21,705 nucleotides of DNA, taken from assembly GCA_016782355.1 (NCBI GenBank), contig JADHYP010000001.1, positions 1 to 21,705 on the forward strand. Direction: 5' to 3'. A program made the position numbers and the translations under genes. Shown here one piece after another: positions 7,641-14,307 of the stretch (positions are counted from its first letter, which is position 1; every line of letters begins with the position of its first letter). The notes under the pieces are model-generated. The model had not been told where the DNA came from. It searched no databases and was given only the letters and a program-made list of their open reading frames with translations. Source of the stretch: Candidatus Syntropharchaeum sp. Its GTDB lineage: Archaea > Halobacteriota > Syntropharchaeia > Alkanophagales > Methanospirareceae.

Positions 7641-7675
7641 TTTAAAGTTTATTACGAATATATATTCATACTAAA
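7641..7675 (+). promoter_or_regulatory. TATA-like promoter upstream of the DUF134 gene
   Basis: TTTAAAG at 7641-7647 lies about 29-35 bases upstream of the ATG at 7676, and a second AT run (AATATATATTC) lies at 7658-7668. No Shine-Dalgarno is visible, so a leaderless or very short-leader transcript is plausible. The assignment is by eye. Confidence 0.35.
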
Positions 7676-8086
7676 ATGCCAGGGCGAAGACGGTGCAGGT
7701 GCGTAGGCGTTCAACCAAATTTCCTTTACTTCGAGCCGGGCTTCGAGCTTCGGCGAAAAGAGAGAACGTCTAACTCGGACGTGGTTGAAAGAATATTGAA
7801 AGTAGAGGAATTGGAAAGCGTAAGGCTGAAAGACTATCTGCGGATGAGCCAGGAAGAAGCAGCGAAAAGGATGGGCGTTTCGCAACCTACTTTCCATCGA
7901 ATAATAAGCGAAGCGCATCGGAAAATAGCGGAAGCTCTTGTGGAAGGAAAAGCTATAAGGATAGAAGGCGGTAACTATGTAATAGTGAAGGCTAAAGACG
8001 AGTCACCTATGCATTCACCGGAAATGCCACCCGGGTGTAAGGGAGGAAGGCATGGACGTGGAAGAGGTCCTTTGGTTTCGTCTTAG
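7676..8086 (+). CDS. DUF134 family predicted DNA-binding protein (COG1342)
   Basis: Encodes 136 residues. The N-terminus has the Cys/Arg-rich family signature (MPGRRRCRCVGVQPNFLYFEP); then VEELESVRLKDYLRMSQEEAAKRMGVSQPTFHRI, a sigma-70 region-4-like helix-turn-helix at about residues 44-77; then KIAEALVEGKAIRIEGGNY. These are the hallmarks of DUF134, a putative regulator often next to Mrp/NBP35 or iron-molybdenum-cofactor-like genes. The C-terminal tail (CKGGRHGRGRG) is a glycine-rich, possibly metal-binding extension. It sits 44 bases upstream of the Mrp ATPase gene, same strand, so it probably heads that operon and may sense or control metal-cluster metabolism. The direct target is unknown. 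Confidence 0.88.
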   Translation: MPGRRRCRCVGVQPNFLYFEPGFELRRKERTSNSDVVERILKVEELESVRLKDYLRMSQEEAAKRMGVSQPTFHRIISEAHRKIAEALVEGKAIRIEGGNYVIVKAKDESPMHSPEMPPGCKGGRHGRGRGPLVSS

Positions 8087-8130
8087 TTTAGTTTATGGTT
8101 TAAGACCGGGTTAGGAGTGATAAATAGAAT

Positions 8131-8973
8131 ATGAATGCAGGAAAAGAGGAAGAAGAGACAGTAGAAACGAGGATGGCAAAGGTAAAGCACAGAATAATGG
8201 TGATGAGTGGAAAAGGAGGCGTGGGGAAAACAACGGTAGCCGCGAATCTTGCTTTTGCGCTCGGTATGAGCGGTTTGGACGTGGGATTGATGGATGCCGA
8301 TATACACGGACCGAACGTGCCGATGATATTGGGGATAGAGGACAAACGACCGGAGGTAAAAGAAGGGGGAATATTTCCTGTTTTAGTCACGCCAAGGCTG
8401 AAAGCGATTTCCATCGGTTTTTTGCTTCCGAACAGGGACTCTTCGGTTATCTGGCGAGGACCGATGAAGATGAATGCGATAAGACAATTCATTTCAGACG
8501 TAGAGTGGGGCGAGCTGGACTATATGGTTGTTGACCTCCCGCCAGGGACGGGAGACGAGCCGCTAAGTGTTGTGCAGTTGATGAAAAAAGTAGATGGTGC
8601 GATAATCGTTACGACGCCACAGGATTTAGCATTACTTGATTCGAGAAAGGCAGTGAACTTCTCAAGGGTGCTGAAAGTGCCGGTCATCGGGATAATAGAG
8701 AACATGAGTGGATTTGTGTGCGCTCATTGCGGGAAAGAGACAAACATATTCAAGTACGGCGGCGGTGAGAAAGCGGCGATAGAATTGGGCGTGCCTTTCC
8801 TCGGAAGAGTGCCGTTAGATCCGGAGATGGTAGAAGCGGCGGATAGCGGAACGCCATTTGTCATGCAAAAGGAATCGAAAGTGAGAGAATCGTTTGAGCA
8901 AATAGTCGAAAATGTGAGAGCATTTGTGGAAAGAAGGGAAGGAAATGAGTTAAGTAGAAACGGAGGTGAATAA
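8131..8973 (+). CDS. Mrp/NBP35 family P-loop ATPase, iron-sulfur cluster carrier
   Basis: Encodes 280 residues. It contains the deviant Walker A motif GKGGVGKTT at 27-35, [10 protein letters not shown] at 55-64, [10 protein letters not shown] at 135-144 and the [12 protein letters not shown] segment with C197-x2-C200, the cysteine pair that binds a bridging [4Fe-4S] cluster between monomers. It is thus a cytosolic ATP-dependent Fe-S cluster scaffold or carrier of the ApbC/Nbp35 group, found in nearly all archaea. AGGAGTGA at 8113-8120 supports the ATG at 8131. The last codons contain the Shine-Dalgarno of the next small gene, which begins two bases after the stop, so the two are translationally linked. 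Confidence 0.93.
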   Translation: MNAGKEEEETVETRMAKVKHRIMVMSGKGGVGKTTVAANLAFALGMSGLDVGLMDADIHGPNVPMILGIEDKRPEVKEGGIFPVLVTPRLKAISIGFLLPNRDSSVIWRGPMKMNAIRQFISDVEWGELDYMVVDLPPGTGDEPLSVVQLMKKVDGAIIVTTPQDLALLDSRKAVNFSRVLKVPVIGIIENMSGFVCAHCGKETNIFKYGGGEKAAIELGVPFLGRVPLDPEMVEAADSGTPFVMQKESKVRESFEQIVENVRAFVERREGNELSRNGGE

Positions 8974-8974
8974 G

Positions 8975-9142
8975 ATGGGAAAATGCGAACTCTGCGGAAA
9001 AGAAGGGAGTAGATTGGAAGCGGACCACAAGGAGCTTGGGCGCATTATGGTTTGTCAGGAGTGCTGGTCAAACTTATACGACGGAAACCGTATGACATGC
9101 AGTATCGGCGCTTCTGGTGGCAGTTGCCCCTGCTGCAGGTAA
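8975..9142 (+). CDS. 55-residue cysteine-rich (zinc- or cluster-binding) small protein
   Basis: ATG at 8975 follows the Mrp stop (8971-8973) by one base, with a strong GGAGGTGA at 8963-8970 inside the Mrp C-terminal codons. The protein has eight cysteines: C4 and C7 (KCELCGK), C27 and C30 (VCQECW), C42, then SCPCCR with C51, C53 and C54 at the very end. The first two CxxC pairs look like a zinc ribbon; the terminal CPCC could be a second metal or cluster site. Its fixed link to an Fe-S carrier suggests a role in metal or cluster handling, which is inference. No family name is recognised. Translation is strongly supported by the ribosome binding site. Confidence 0.75.
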   Translation: MGKCELCGKEGSRLEADHKELGRIMVCQECWSNLYDGNRMTCSIGASGGSCPCCR

Positions 9143-9170
9143 GGTGGTAGGGTAGAAGAATATAAATCCG

Positions 9171-9195
9171 CTCGCTCTTTCTCTCTCCCTTTTTT
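9171..9195 (+). terminator. pyrimidine-rich tract, probable terminator of the DUF134-mrp operon
   Basis: A run of C and T ending in TTTTTT (9190-9195) lies about 30-50 bases past the stop of the cysteine-rich gene. U-rich tracts of this kind terminate archaeal RNA polymerase. Confidence 0.4.
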
Positions 9196-9210
9196 AAAAA
9201 AAGAAATTAC

Positions 9211-9298
9211 TTGTTTACCGCTGAGTCCGCAGAGAACGCGGAGAGTAAGAAAAATCCAGTTCTCTCATCTCAGCGCTCTCCGTAATCTCGGTAAACAA
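9211..9298. repeat. 88-bp inverted-repeat element, family member 2
   Basis: The ends are perfect 10-bp inverted repeats, TTGTTTACCG (9211-9220) and CGGTAAACAA (9289-9298). The interior continues as an imperfect palindrome (CTGAG.CCGCAGAGAACGC against TCTCAGCGCTCTCCGT). It is strongly similar to 20953-21038 and shares its arms with the inner hairpin of 4718-4884. No ORF. Placed between the mrp operon end and the PIN gene end. Confidence 0.65.
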
Positions 9299-9308
9299 AT
9301 ACAATTAG

Positions 9309-9527
9309 TTACGGTTTGCATAAATTTATCCAATCAACCCCCTCAAAGTCTGGGTCATTCGAGGCGAGATTCACCAAATTGTTTCCCGTCATAACAGCCA
9401 AATGTAGAGCATCGTTAGATAATAAACCGAACTCCTTGGAAAATTCGACTCCTTCCAGAATCTCGGAGAGGAAAATATTCGCATCTATGAAAACGCTATC
9501 CCCGTGAGGTATGTCACTCAGTCTCAT
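9309..9527 (-). pseudogene. PIN-domain (VapC-like) toxin with an internal deletion
   Basis: Encodes 72 residues, about half the ~130-140 of a PIN domain. The first strand and catalytic Asp are present (SVFIDANIFLSEILEG, D15), and so are the C-terminal elements (EFGLLSNDALHLAVM with the DAL Asp, then ASNDPDFEGVDWINLCKP). The central ~60-70 residues, which should carry the conserved Glu, are missing: EILEG joins directly to VEFSKEFG with the frame kept. It overlaps the AbrB-type gene by four bases (ATGA, 9524-9527), the usual antitoxin-toxin layout. The RNase is probably inactive; a short PIN-derived protein may still be made and could bind the antitoxin. Ends in TAA. Confidence 0.7.
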
Positions 9528-9754
9528 AAAGGTTCAAACTCCGGCGATTCTATAATTTTTTTTGACGTTTCCTTATCCAATTTGACAAGCCCTCGCAAGC
9601 TTTTTATTGGGTCTTTGCTCGGTTCTATCAACACTTTTTTATCCGCAATGGTCAGTTCTACACTTTCGCCTGTTTTCACGCCCAGAATATCCAAAAAACC
9701 TTTTGGTATCCTTATCTCCCCATACGGCTTTATTTTCTCGATTACTTTTTCCAT
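9524..9754 (-). CDS. AbrB/SpoVT-type antitoxin (VapB-like)
   Basis: Encodes 76 residues. Residues 1-47 form a swapped-hairpin AbrB domain (IKPYGEIRIPKGFLDILGVKTGESVEL, then KKVLIEP). The tail (DPIKSLRGLVKLDKET) is the usual toxin-binding extension ahead of a PIN toxin gene. It would bind its own promoter as a dimer and neutralise the downstream PIN protein, which here has an internal deletion. GGGAAGGTGAAAGGAAA precedes ATG 9754. Retention of the antitoxin reading frame after the toxin was damaged is common in decaying pairs. Confidence 0.8.
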   Translation of the reverse strand: MEKVIEKIKPYGEIRIPKGFLDILGVKTGESVELTIADKKVLIEPSKDPIKSLRGLVKLDKETSKKIIESPEFEPL

Positions 9755-10077
9755 TTTCCTTTCACCTTCCCATATTTAACCGAACATGGCTCGCCAATAC
9801 GAGCAAGCTAACCGTAAAAGAACGAAAGTTGAAAGTTCCGGGACTACACCTTCCGGCATTTCTTCTTCGCTTTGATTCTCTCCACTTTATCTTCATCTTT
9901 ATCCAAAATGATATTTTTGCTTAAAAACTTTTCAGTATATTTTTTACTTTAGCTCAGGATAAGATTTTGTAACTGATGCTGAGTGAACAGTGAAACGGTT
10001 GAATATACCCTTTTTAGACCTTTTGCACCTTTGTATAAATACAGTAGACCAATAATTAATGGAGAGGCAGTATATTT
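9755..10077. other. 323-bp intergenic region
   Basis: It holds the ribosome binding site of the antitoxin at its left end and a small hairpin, GCTCG-CCAATA-CGAGC, at about 9789-9804. A short minus-strand frame (LDKDEDKVERIKAKKK) around 9838-9925 has no usable start and may be a gene remnant or chance. Around 9921-9955 the DNA is AT-rich and may hold the antitoxin promoter. No convincing gene is seen. Confidence 0.4.
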
Positions 10078-11628
10078 TCAAAAAACTCTCGCCTTCCTTA
10101 GCCAGTCCATATCCGACTGATACAAATCCCTTATGTCCGTCAACCCCAAACTAATCATAGCGAGTCGCCCGATGCCAAGTCCCCATGCTAAAACAGGGTA
10201 TTTCACTCCTATTGGATTCGTCACCTCTTCCCTGAACACACCTGCACCACCCAATTCTAACCATCCTCTCTCAGGCATATACACCTCCACTTCCACTGAT
10301 GGCTCCGTATAAGGGAAATAACCGGGACGGAATCGTATCGAAGGGAACCCCATCTTCTTGTAGAACGTTGCGAGTAAACCCAGCAAGTTGCTGAACGTCA
10401 CGCTTCTGTCCATGACAATCCCTTCTAACTGGTCGAATTCGGGAATATGCGTTGCGTCAATTGTTTCACGACGGTAAACGCGGTCAATGCAAAAGACCTT
10501 CACCGGCGGCTCCGGATGCGACGCCAGATAACTCAAAGTAATGGCAGTAGTATGCGTCCTCAGCAGCAGCTCTTCTCCTAACTCCTTCCTCCATTCACCG
10601 CCCCATCCCGTGGAATTCAACGAGCCACCATGCTCATGCATCTGTTTAACGTTTCTTATCAATCCCTCGCTCGCTTCTATTGGCTTTCTCGTTGCCAGAT
10701 AGAACGTATCCTGCATATCTCGTGCTGGATGGTCCTGCGGCACGAACAACGCATCGAAATTCCAAAACGCACTCTGGACAAGTTCTCCTTTTATTTCCGT
10801 AAACCCCATCTCCGTAAAGATTCGTCTCATCCGGTCTAAAATCCGCTGATATGGATGTATCTTCGCGGGGAAAGTTTCTTTTGATGGTAGATTCACATCG
10901 TATCGCTTGAATTTGCGTCCCTTCCACGACCCCGTTCTTAAAAGTTCAGGCGTTAGCTGCGCTATTTCCTCCTCAATTGAGATGCCTTGCGATAAAACTT
11001 CTTTGCCCGCTTCTGTAAGCATTATTTTTCTCTCTACACTTGAGTACGTCTCCAACAAATTCCTCGAAATCAACTGAGTCAAAAAGCCGTTTATTTCGCC
11101 TTCTTTTAATTTGACTTGCGACACCAATATTTCCCGCTCCGTTTCTCCTTTATTAACAATTTTTAGTATCTCTTCATCAACGCCTGAAGACAACCCATCC
11201 TGGACTATTGATGCAGGTATTAAGGATCTTCCCCTTTCTCTTATCTCAATCCTCGCCCATTTTTTTTTCAGTAGCCAATTTATTGCAATATTTCCCCTCA
11301 CGCCAAACTCATTTTTTAAATCTTCAACAGTGGCTTCTTTCTCGTCCATCAAAAAATCCAGCGCTCTCCGCTCCGGCAGCCCTTTCTCTACGTATTCTCT
11401 GCCTTCCTCCGTCAGGCGATAATAAACCTTCTTCTCCTCTTTTATTTCACAAAGTCCCTTCTGGGCGAGCATAAAAGCAGTTTGCATCACTGCATCTTCG
11501 TTTATATCCGTTTTCTCCGATAGGCTTCTCTGGTCGCACTCCTTCTTCTCTTCCTTGAGAGCGAGCAGAACTCTCTTTTCGGTTGCCGTTAGTTCAGCAG
11601 CAGTTGCTTTTGTATTTGTTACTCTCAT
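10078..11628 (-). CDS. pheS: phenylalanine--tRNA ligase alpha subunit
   Basis: Encodes 516 residues, the archaeal/eukaryotic alpha-subunit length. Residues ~10-215 form winged-helix repeats (TEKRVLLALKEEK, YYRLTEEGREYV, RALDFLMDEKEATVEDL) that contact tRNA. The class II catalytic domain follows: HPYQRILDRMRRIF at 258-271, FVPQDHPARDMQDTFYL at 295-311, motif 2 VYRRETIDATHIPEFDQLEG at 384-403, and motif 3 with GGAGVF at 460-465 and GLGIGRLA at 483-490. It attaches Phe to tRNA-Phe in an (alpha-beta)2 enzyme with PheT, which is not in the window. It starts at ATG 11628, is monocistronic here, and ends in TGA. Confidence 0.96.
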   Translation of the reverse strand: MRVTNTKATAAELTATEKRVLLALKEEKKECDQRSLSEKTDINEDAVMQTAFMLAQKGLCEIKEEKKVYYRLTEEGREYVEKGLPERRALDFLMDEKEATVEDLKNEFGVRGNIAINWLLKKKWARIEIRERGRSLIPASIVQDGLSSGVDEEILKIVNKGETEREILVSQVKLKEGEINGFLTQLISRNLLETYSSVERKIMLTEAGKEVLSQGISIEEEIAQLTPELLRTGSWKGRKFKRYDVNLPSKETFPAKIHPYQRILDRMRRIFTEMGFTEIKGELVQSAFWNFDALFVPQDHPARDMQDTFYLATRKPIEASEGLIRNVKQMHEHGGSLNSTGWGGEWRKELGEELLLRTHTTAITLSYLASHPEPPVKVFCIDRVYRRETIDATHIPEFDQLEGIVMDRSVTFSNLLGLLATFYKKMGFPSIRFRPGYFPYTEPSVEVEVYMPERGWLELGGAGVFREEVTNPIGVKYPVLAWGLGIGRLAMISLGLTDIRDLYQSDMDWLRKARVF

Positions 11629-11693
11629 TTTTTCGTCTTAGCTAAACGTATATGATTAGTAGTTGCTTTACTTTATATTTTTATTTTACATTA

Positions 11694-11906
11694 TCATCCA
11701 CGCCCAAGCCAAGAGTTTTGCTTTTTTCCTTGTCGCTCTCTATATAGCCAAATAATTGTTGGAACACCGAAAATCATAAATAAAGAGATAACACACCCAT
11801 ACGAATTTAAAAAAGCTATAGAGGCTATAAGCACCAAACTTCCCGACACAACAAATACCGTTGATATATCTTTAGGGTCTATCTGTATTCCAAAAAGATT
11901 TACCAT
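11694..11906 (-). CDS. small two-helix membrane protein of unknown function
   Basis: Encodes 70 residues from ATG 11906. CTTTTATATC at 11928-11937 lies 22-31 bases upstream, which fits a leaderless transcript starting at this ATG, so I prefer it to the upstream ATG at 11948 (14 more residues, mostly Lys/Arg). There are two hydrophobic helices (VFVVSGSLVLIASIAFL and VISLFMIFGVPTIIWLY) with a short NSYGC loop and a basic C-terminal tail. No family is recognised. The protein is short and the DNA AT-rich, so it may not be a real gene. Confidence 0.45.
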   Translation of the reverse strand: MVNLFGIQIDPKDISTVFVVSGSLVLIASIAFLNSYGCVISLFMIFGVPTIIWLYRERQGKKQNSWLGRG

Positions 11907-12179
11907 GTTTTTTCTTTTCTTTTTATGATATAAAAGGATGCTTGACATGTCATCAGTATCTCAGTAAACGAGGTTAAGAGGGTGCTTCAAGTGAAAAGCA
12001 TTGCTTTTCAAGAGGAGGACATGGACGAGTTTAATTAGATCCGAAAAGTAGTAATGCTGTACTCTCTAACTCATCCAACTCTTCTTTCTCTTTCTCCTTA
12101 TACCTTCTATCTTTGCACATTGCATCCCCTTTCTTATGGCAGAGGAATTTAATGTCTCGCCAAGGATGGACATGTCTGT

Positions 12180-12467
12180 TTGCCGCTTGGTGAGAAGACC
12201 ATAGATGACTTCCTCTACAAACACAACATTCCTCACAAAAAAGAAGTGTTATACCCAGAAGGTCAATTTAGGGCTGATTTCTCCGTAGATGGTGTTTTAA
12301 TCGAGTATTTCGGGCTCACAGGAGATCAAAAATATGACTTAAAAACAAAAGAGAAGCAGAAACTTTGCCGCAAGAATGGGATTAGTCTGATTTCTATTTA
12401 TCCTGAGGATTTGGTAAGCGTAAAGAAGTTAGAGTCAAAATTGAAGAAAGTGCTCAATAAAGCGTGA
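12180..12467 (+). CDS. PD-(D/E)XK nuclease-like protein, probably 5'-truncated
   Basis: Encodes 95 residues if started at TTG 12180, but the frame is open back to TAA at 12150 and those codons read CLAKDGHVC, which looks like the natural lead-in (often part of a zinc-finger) to PLGEKTIDDFLYKHNIPH. The core has E5 in the first helix, RADF with D33, IEYFG with E42, then KEKQKLCRKNGISLISIYPEDL. This is a compact restriction-endonuclease-like fold seen in many orphan nuclease domains; the usual lysine after the E42 strand is not in its standard place. The absence of a good start or ribosome binding site suggests loss of the N-terminal part. Upstream, 11949-12179 shows only a short open frame without a start (ending EEDMDEFN at about 12038). 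Confidence 0.5.
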   Translation: MPLGEKTIDDFLYKHNIPHKKEVLYPEGQFRADFSVDGVLIEYFGLTGDQKYDLKTKEKQKLCRKNGISLISIYPEDLVSVKKLESKLKKVLNKA

Positions 12468-12490
12468 AACTTCTTTCTTCCTTTTTTTTC
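12468..12490 (+). terminator. T-rich tract after the nuclease-like gene
   Basis: CTTCTTTCTTCC followed by eight T (12482-12489) directly after the TGA at 12465-12467 fits an archaeal U-tract terminator. Confidence 0.4.
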
Positions 12491-12532
12491 GGTTAATTAA
12501 AATGCAAAGAGCACAGGAAATTTAGATTAACA

Positions 12533-13270
12533 TCATCGCAGATTATTACCTATGGGGAGATACATTTCTCTGTTAATCTCAAATTCTCTATCTATTTCGG
12601 CTCTTCCATAAGCAATAGAAATGGTAATTAGACATTTAGGTATTCCCCACTTTTGCATAAAACCTTGTGCTGTTTGTATTGCTTCTTTAGAGAACTCCAA
12701 ATCCCTACCCCTAAAATATCGGAAACAAAGTTGATATGAAAGAGGTGAAGAAAACTTATATAAAGTCATGTCTTTCTTTCTGATTGTTAAAACAACATTT
12801 AATGGAACAATAGCCGTATGGGTGCTAACTGGTAATATAGCCCACCAAAAAGATTTTCTTTTTATCTCTTCGTAATCGTATAAAAGAATCATAGAATGGG
12901 GAGCATGCTTATAAATCTCTTTTAATTGTTTGCGTTTAATTGCATTAAAGGTTCTTTTATTTTCATACCGCTTTTTAGCTTCTAAAAATGCAACGCCTTC
13001 CAATTTATCTCCGTCTTCGTAAGCAATTTTGATGTAAAGAGCTATATCGCCAAAAGCCTTCTCACGTGTTCCTTTTTGTTTATACCCGGTCCAAAGAATT
13101 TTCATATTTTCAAAACTATCATCATTAGCTTCTACGTATCTAAACGTGTTGCGTAATTCCTCAAAGATACTATATGTAATATGATCTTCATCCCAACTAA
13201 GGGGATATTTTCCTCTTACTCCTTTTCTCAAAATTTGTTCTATCTTTCCACAAAGGTCTATCAGGTGCAT
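12533..13270 (-). CDS. PD-(D/E)XK-like predicted nuclease, second gene of a cassette-like array
   Basis: Encodes 245 residues from ATG 13270 (a GTG lies directly before it); AAGGGGAC is a weak upstream ribosome binding site. Counting from the GTG, G75-D76 in FGDIALYIKIAYEDGDKLEG and E98-A-K100 in GVAFLEAKKRY give the D...E-x-K spacing of a PD-(D/E)XK active site, with a preceding helix SIFEELRNTFRYVE. The rest (HAPHSMILLYDYEEIKRKSFWWAILP and SPLSYQLCFRYFRGRDLEF) fits no family I recognise. The gene starts 23 bases after the attC-like core GTTAAGC (13300-13294), in the same direction as the preceding cassette gene, as expected for the next cassette in an integron array. No matching attC is seen after its stop. 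A defence role is possible but unproven. Confidence 0.6.
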   Translation of the reverse strand: MHLIDLCGKIEQILRKGVRGKYPLSWDEDHITYSIFEELRNTFRYVEANDDSFENMKILWTGYKQKGTREKAFGDIALYIKIAYEDGDKLEGVAFLEAKKRYENKRTFNAIKRKQLKEIYKHAPHSMILLYDYEEIKRKSFWWAILPVSTHTAIVPLNVVLTIRKKDMTLYKFSSPLSYQLCFRYFRGRDLEFSKEAIQTAQGFMQKWGIPKCLITISIAYGRAEIDREFEINREMYLPIGNNLR

Positions 13271-13293
13271 CACTTAAGTCCCCTTGCAAAGTC

Positions 13294-13387
13294 GCTTAAC
13301 GTTTCGAGCGTATCTGAAGTTGGCGAACGTAGTGAGCCAATTTTGGTGGAGTGCCAAAGGCACGGAGCCAGATACGCTCTGTTATAC
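13294..13387 (-). other. attC-like recombination site
   Basis: Read on the minus strand, it begins with an inverse core GTATAAC (13387-13381, within GGCGTATAACA), then GAGCGTATCTG (13379-13369), a 52-base substructured loop, the complementary CAGATACGCTC (13316-13306; 11 of 11 pairs), GAAAC, and a core GTTAAGC (13300-13294) that fits GTTRRRY exactly. The loop folds further: GTGCCTTTGGCAC, and TTGGC...GCCAA around GAACGTAGTGA. Size, order of boxes and position between the stop of one gene and the start of the next are those of an integron attC. Confidence 0.7.
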
Positions 13388-13922
13388 GCCGTTGCTCTTT
13401 TCATGTTAACCTTATATGAGCCCCTTCGCTTTTGCATCCTCATAGTCCACAATGAATTGGCGTAACACTTTCTCAGACGTTATCTTAGTTTTCGGATTTC
13501 CCATGTCTCGTCGTATTGAAATAACAATTTCCCCAAATTGGCCAAGCTTGATTTTCCCTTCTCGAGCGCTACCAAGCCACTTCTGGTAAGTATTCACAAC
13601 ATCATCTGACCCATATAGAATAAGATCTTTATTAGCGTCAAACATCCGATCAATTAAATCAGTTGGATCAATGGTCTTGCCTGCTTTAGTGGCTTTCATC
13701 ATGTCAAAGAAAATATCCAATAGGGTAATATAAGCCTTATACTGGTGTTCTGATAACTGACGCTCAACAGCTTCACGACGCTCTTTCTCCTGTCTATAAA
13801 GCCAACCGATTCCGCCGAGAATTGCCAATAAAATTGGCGAAAGGGCAGCCAAAACCGATATTATTGTACTCCAATCAGGTTGCATTTTTCTCTCCCTTAC
13901 CCTCCAAAGCAATGGCGTATAA
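13300..13922 (-). mobile_element. integron-like gene cassette carrying one membrane-anchored protein gene
   Basis: Its front core on the minus strand is GTTATACGCCATTGC (13923-13909). Its back inverse core reads GCAACGGCGTATAAC (13395-13381), which complements the front core at 14 of 15 positions. That is the relationship required when a cassette circularises and re-forms its own attC. Cleavage between G and TT would make the cassette 623 bp, 13922 down to 13300, holding a single ORF (13885-13412) in the correct orientation. No integrase gene is present in this window. Confidence 0.65.
13412..13885 (-). CDS. single-pass membrane protein with coiled coil, cassette gene
   Basis: Encodes 157 residues from ATG 13885, supported by AAGGGAGAG six bases upstream; the open frame extends to 13972 but would cross the cassette core site. 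An N-terminal transmembrane helix (about residues 7-29, IISVLAALSPILLAILGGIGWLY) is followed by a charged helix (RQEKERREAVERQLSEHQY) and a cytosolic domain with DLILYGSDDVVNTYQKWLG and EIVISIRRDMGNPKTKITS. That last motif is familiar from uncharacterised bacterial proteins, so transfer between domains is plausible. Function is unknown. It fills the putative gene cassette 13300-13922. Confidence 0.65.
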   Translation of the reverse strand: MQPDWSTIISVLAALSPILLAILGGIGWLYRQEKERREAVERQLSEHQYKAYITLLDIFFDMMKATKAGKTIDPTDLIDRMFDANKDLILYGSDDVVNTYQKWLGSAREGKIKLGQFGEIVISIRRDMGNPKTKITSEKVLRQFIVDYEDAKAKGLI

Positions 13923-14196
13923 CGTTGTATATCCGAACCCGGTTTGTATATACATCTCTCTGTATGTAACACTTATCTCCCTAAAAATTCCCCTATTCAT
14001 TCTTTTTTACGCCCCCTCCATTAACCAGCACATCTTTTACTTAAGGTATGAACTATCGGCTATATAAAACTATCACAACTTCGAAATTAAATTTCAAATA
14101 TTTCAAATTTTTTAGCTTATATTTGTAATAATAATTGAAATAATACTAAACTTTTTATAACCAATTTGTCATTTTAAAATAAGGAGGTGAAAATGA
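13886..14196. other. 311-bp AT-rich intergenic region with the cassette front core site
   Basis: It contains the core GTTATAC (minus strand, 13923-13917), preceded by ATACAAC and a short hairpin (GTATATAC, an AAACCGGGTT loop, GGATATAC; about 13926-13955) that could be the end of a degraded preceding attC. No attI or integrase is seen. Further right, 14080-14180 is very AT-rich; CTTTTTATAA at 14151-14160 is a likely TATA box for the small ORF at 14197. Confidence 0.45.
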
Positions 14197-14307
14197 ATGG
14201 CTGATGTTATGAGGTTAGAAAAACTTGAAAAGAAACAAGAGAAAAAAGTAAGACTGAAGAATGCATATACTGAAAAGGCGAAGGAAAAAGGAGATTTAAA
14301 AGGATGA
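14197..14307 (+). CDS. 36-residue lysine/glutamate-rich small protein
   Basis: AAGGAGGTGA at 14181-14190, a near-perfect anti-16S match, lies six bases before ATG 14197, and a TATA-like CTTTTTATAA lies about 21 bases further up. The product (MADVMRLEKLEKKQEKKVRL then KNAYTEKAKEKGDLKG) is a highly charged, probably helical peptide. The stop overlaps the ATG of a second tiny frame by ATGA (14304-14307). Nothing like it is recognised. The strong translation signals are the main evidence that it is real. Confidence 0.5.
   Translation: MADVMRLEKLEKKQEKKVRLKNAYTEKAKEKGDLKG

Noticed and set aside
10630..11474. Open frames on the + strand opposite pheS
   Set aside because: They are shadows of the synthetase frame with low-complexity Ser/Phe-rich translations.
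11957..12038. Short + strand frame ending VKSIAFQEEDMDEFN
   Set aside because: There is no start codon after the upstream stop and it is too short to support as a gene.
12492..12531. Inverted repeat GTTAATT...GATTAAC after the second cassette gene, as a possible second attC
   Set aside because: The box order is reversed (GTT outside left, AAC outside right on either strand) and it does not complement the cassette's front core GTTAAGCGACTTTGC.
13924..13980. A complete attC or attI upstream of the front core site
   Set aside because: Only a short hairpin (GTATATAC/GGATATAC) is visible; no inverse core matching RYYYAAC was found and no integrase gene lies to the right.
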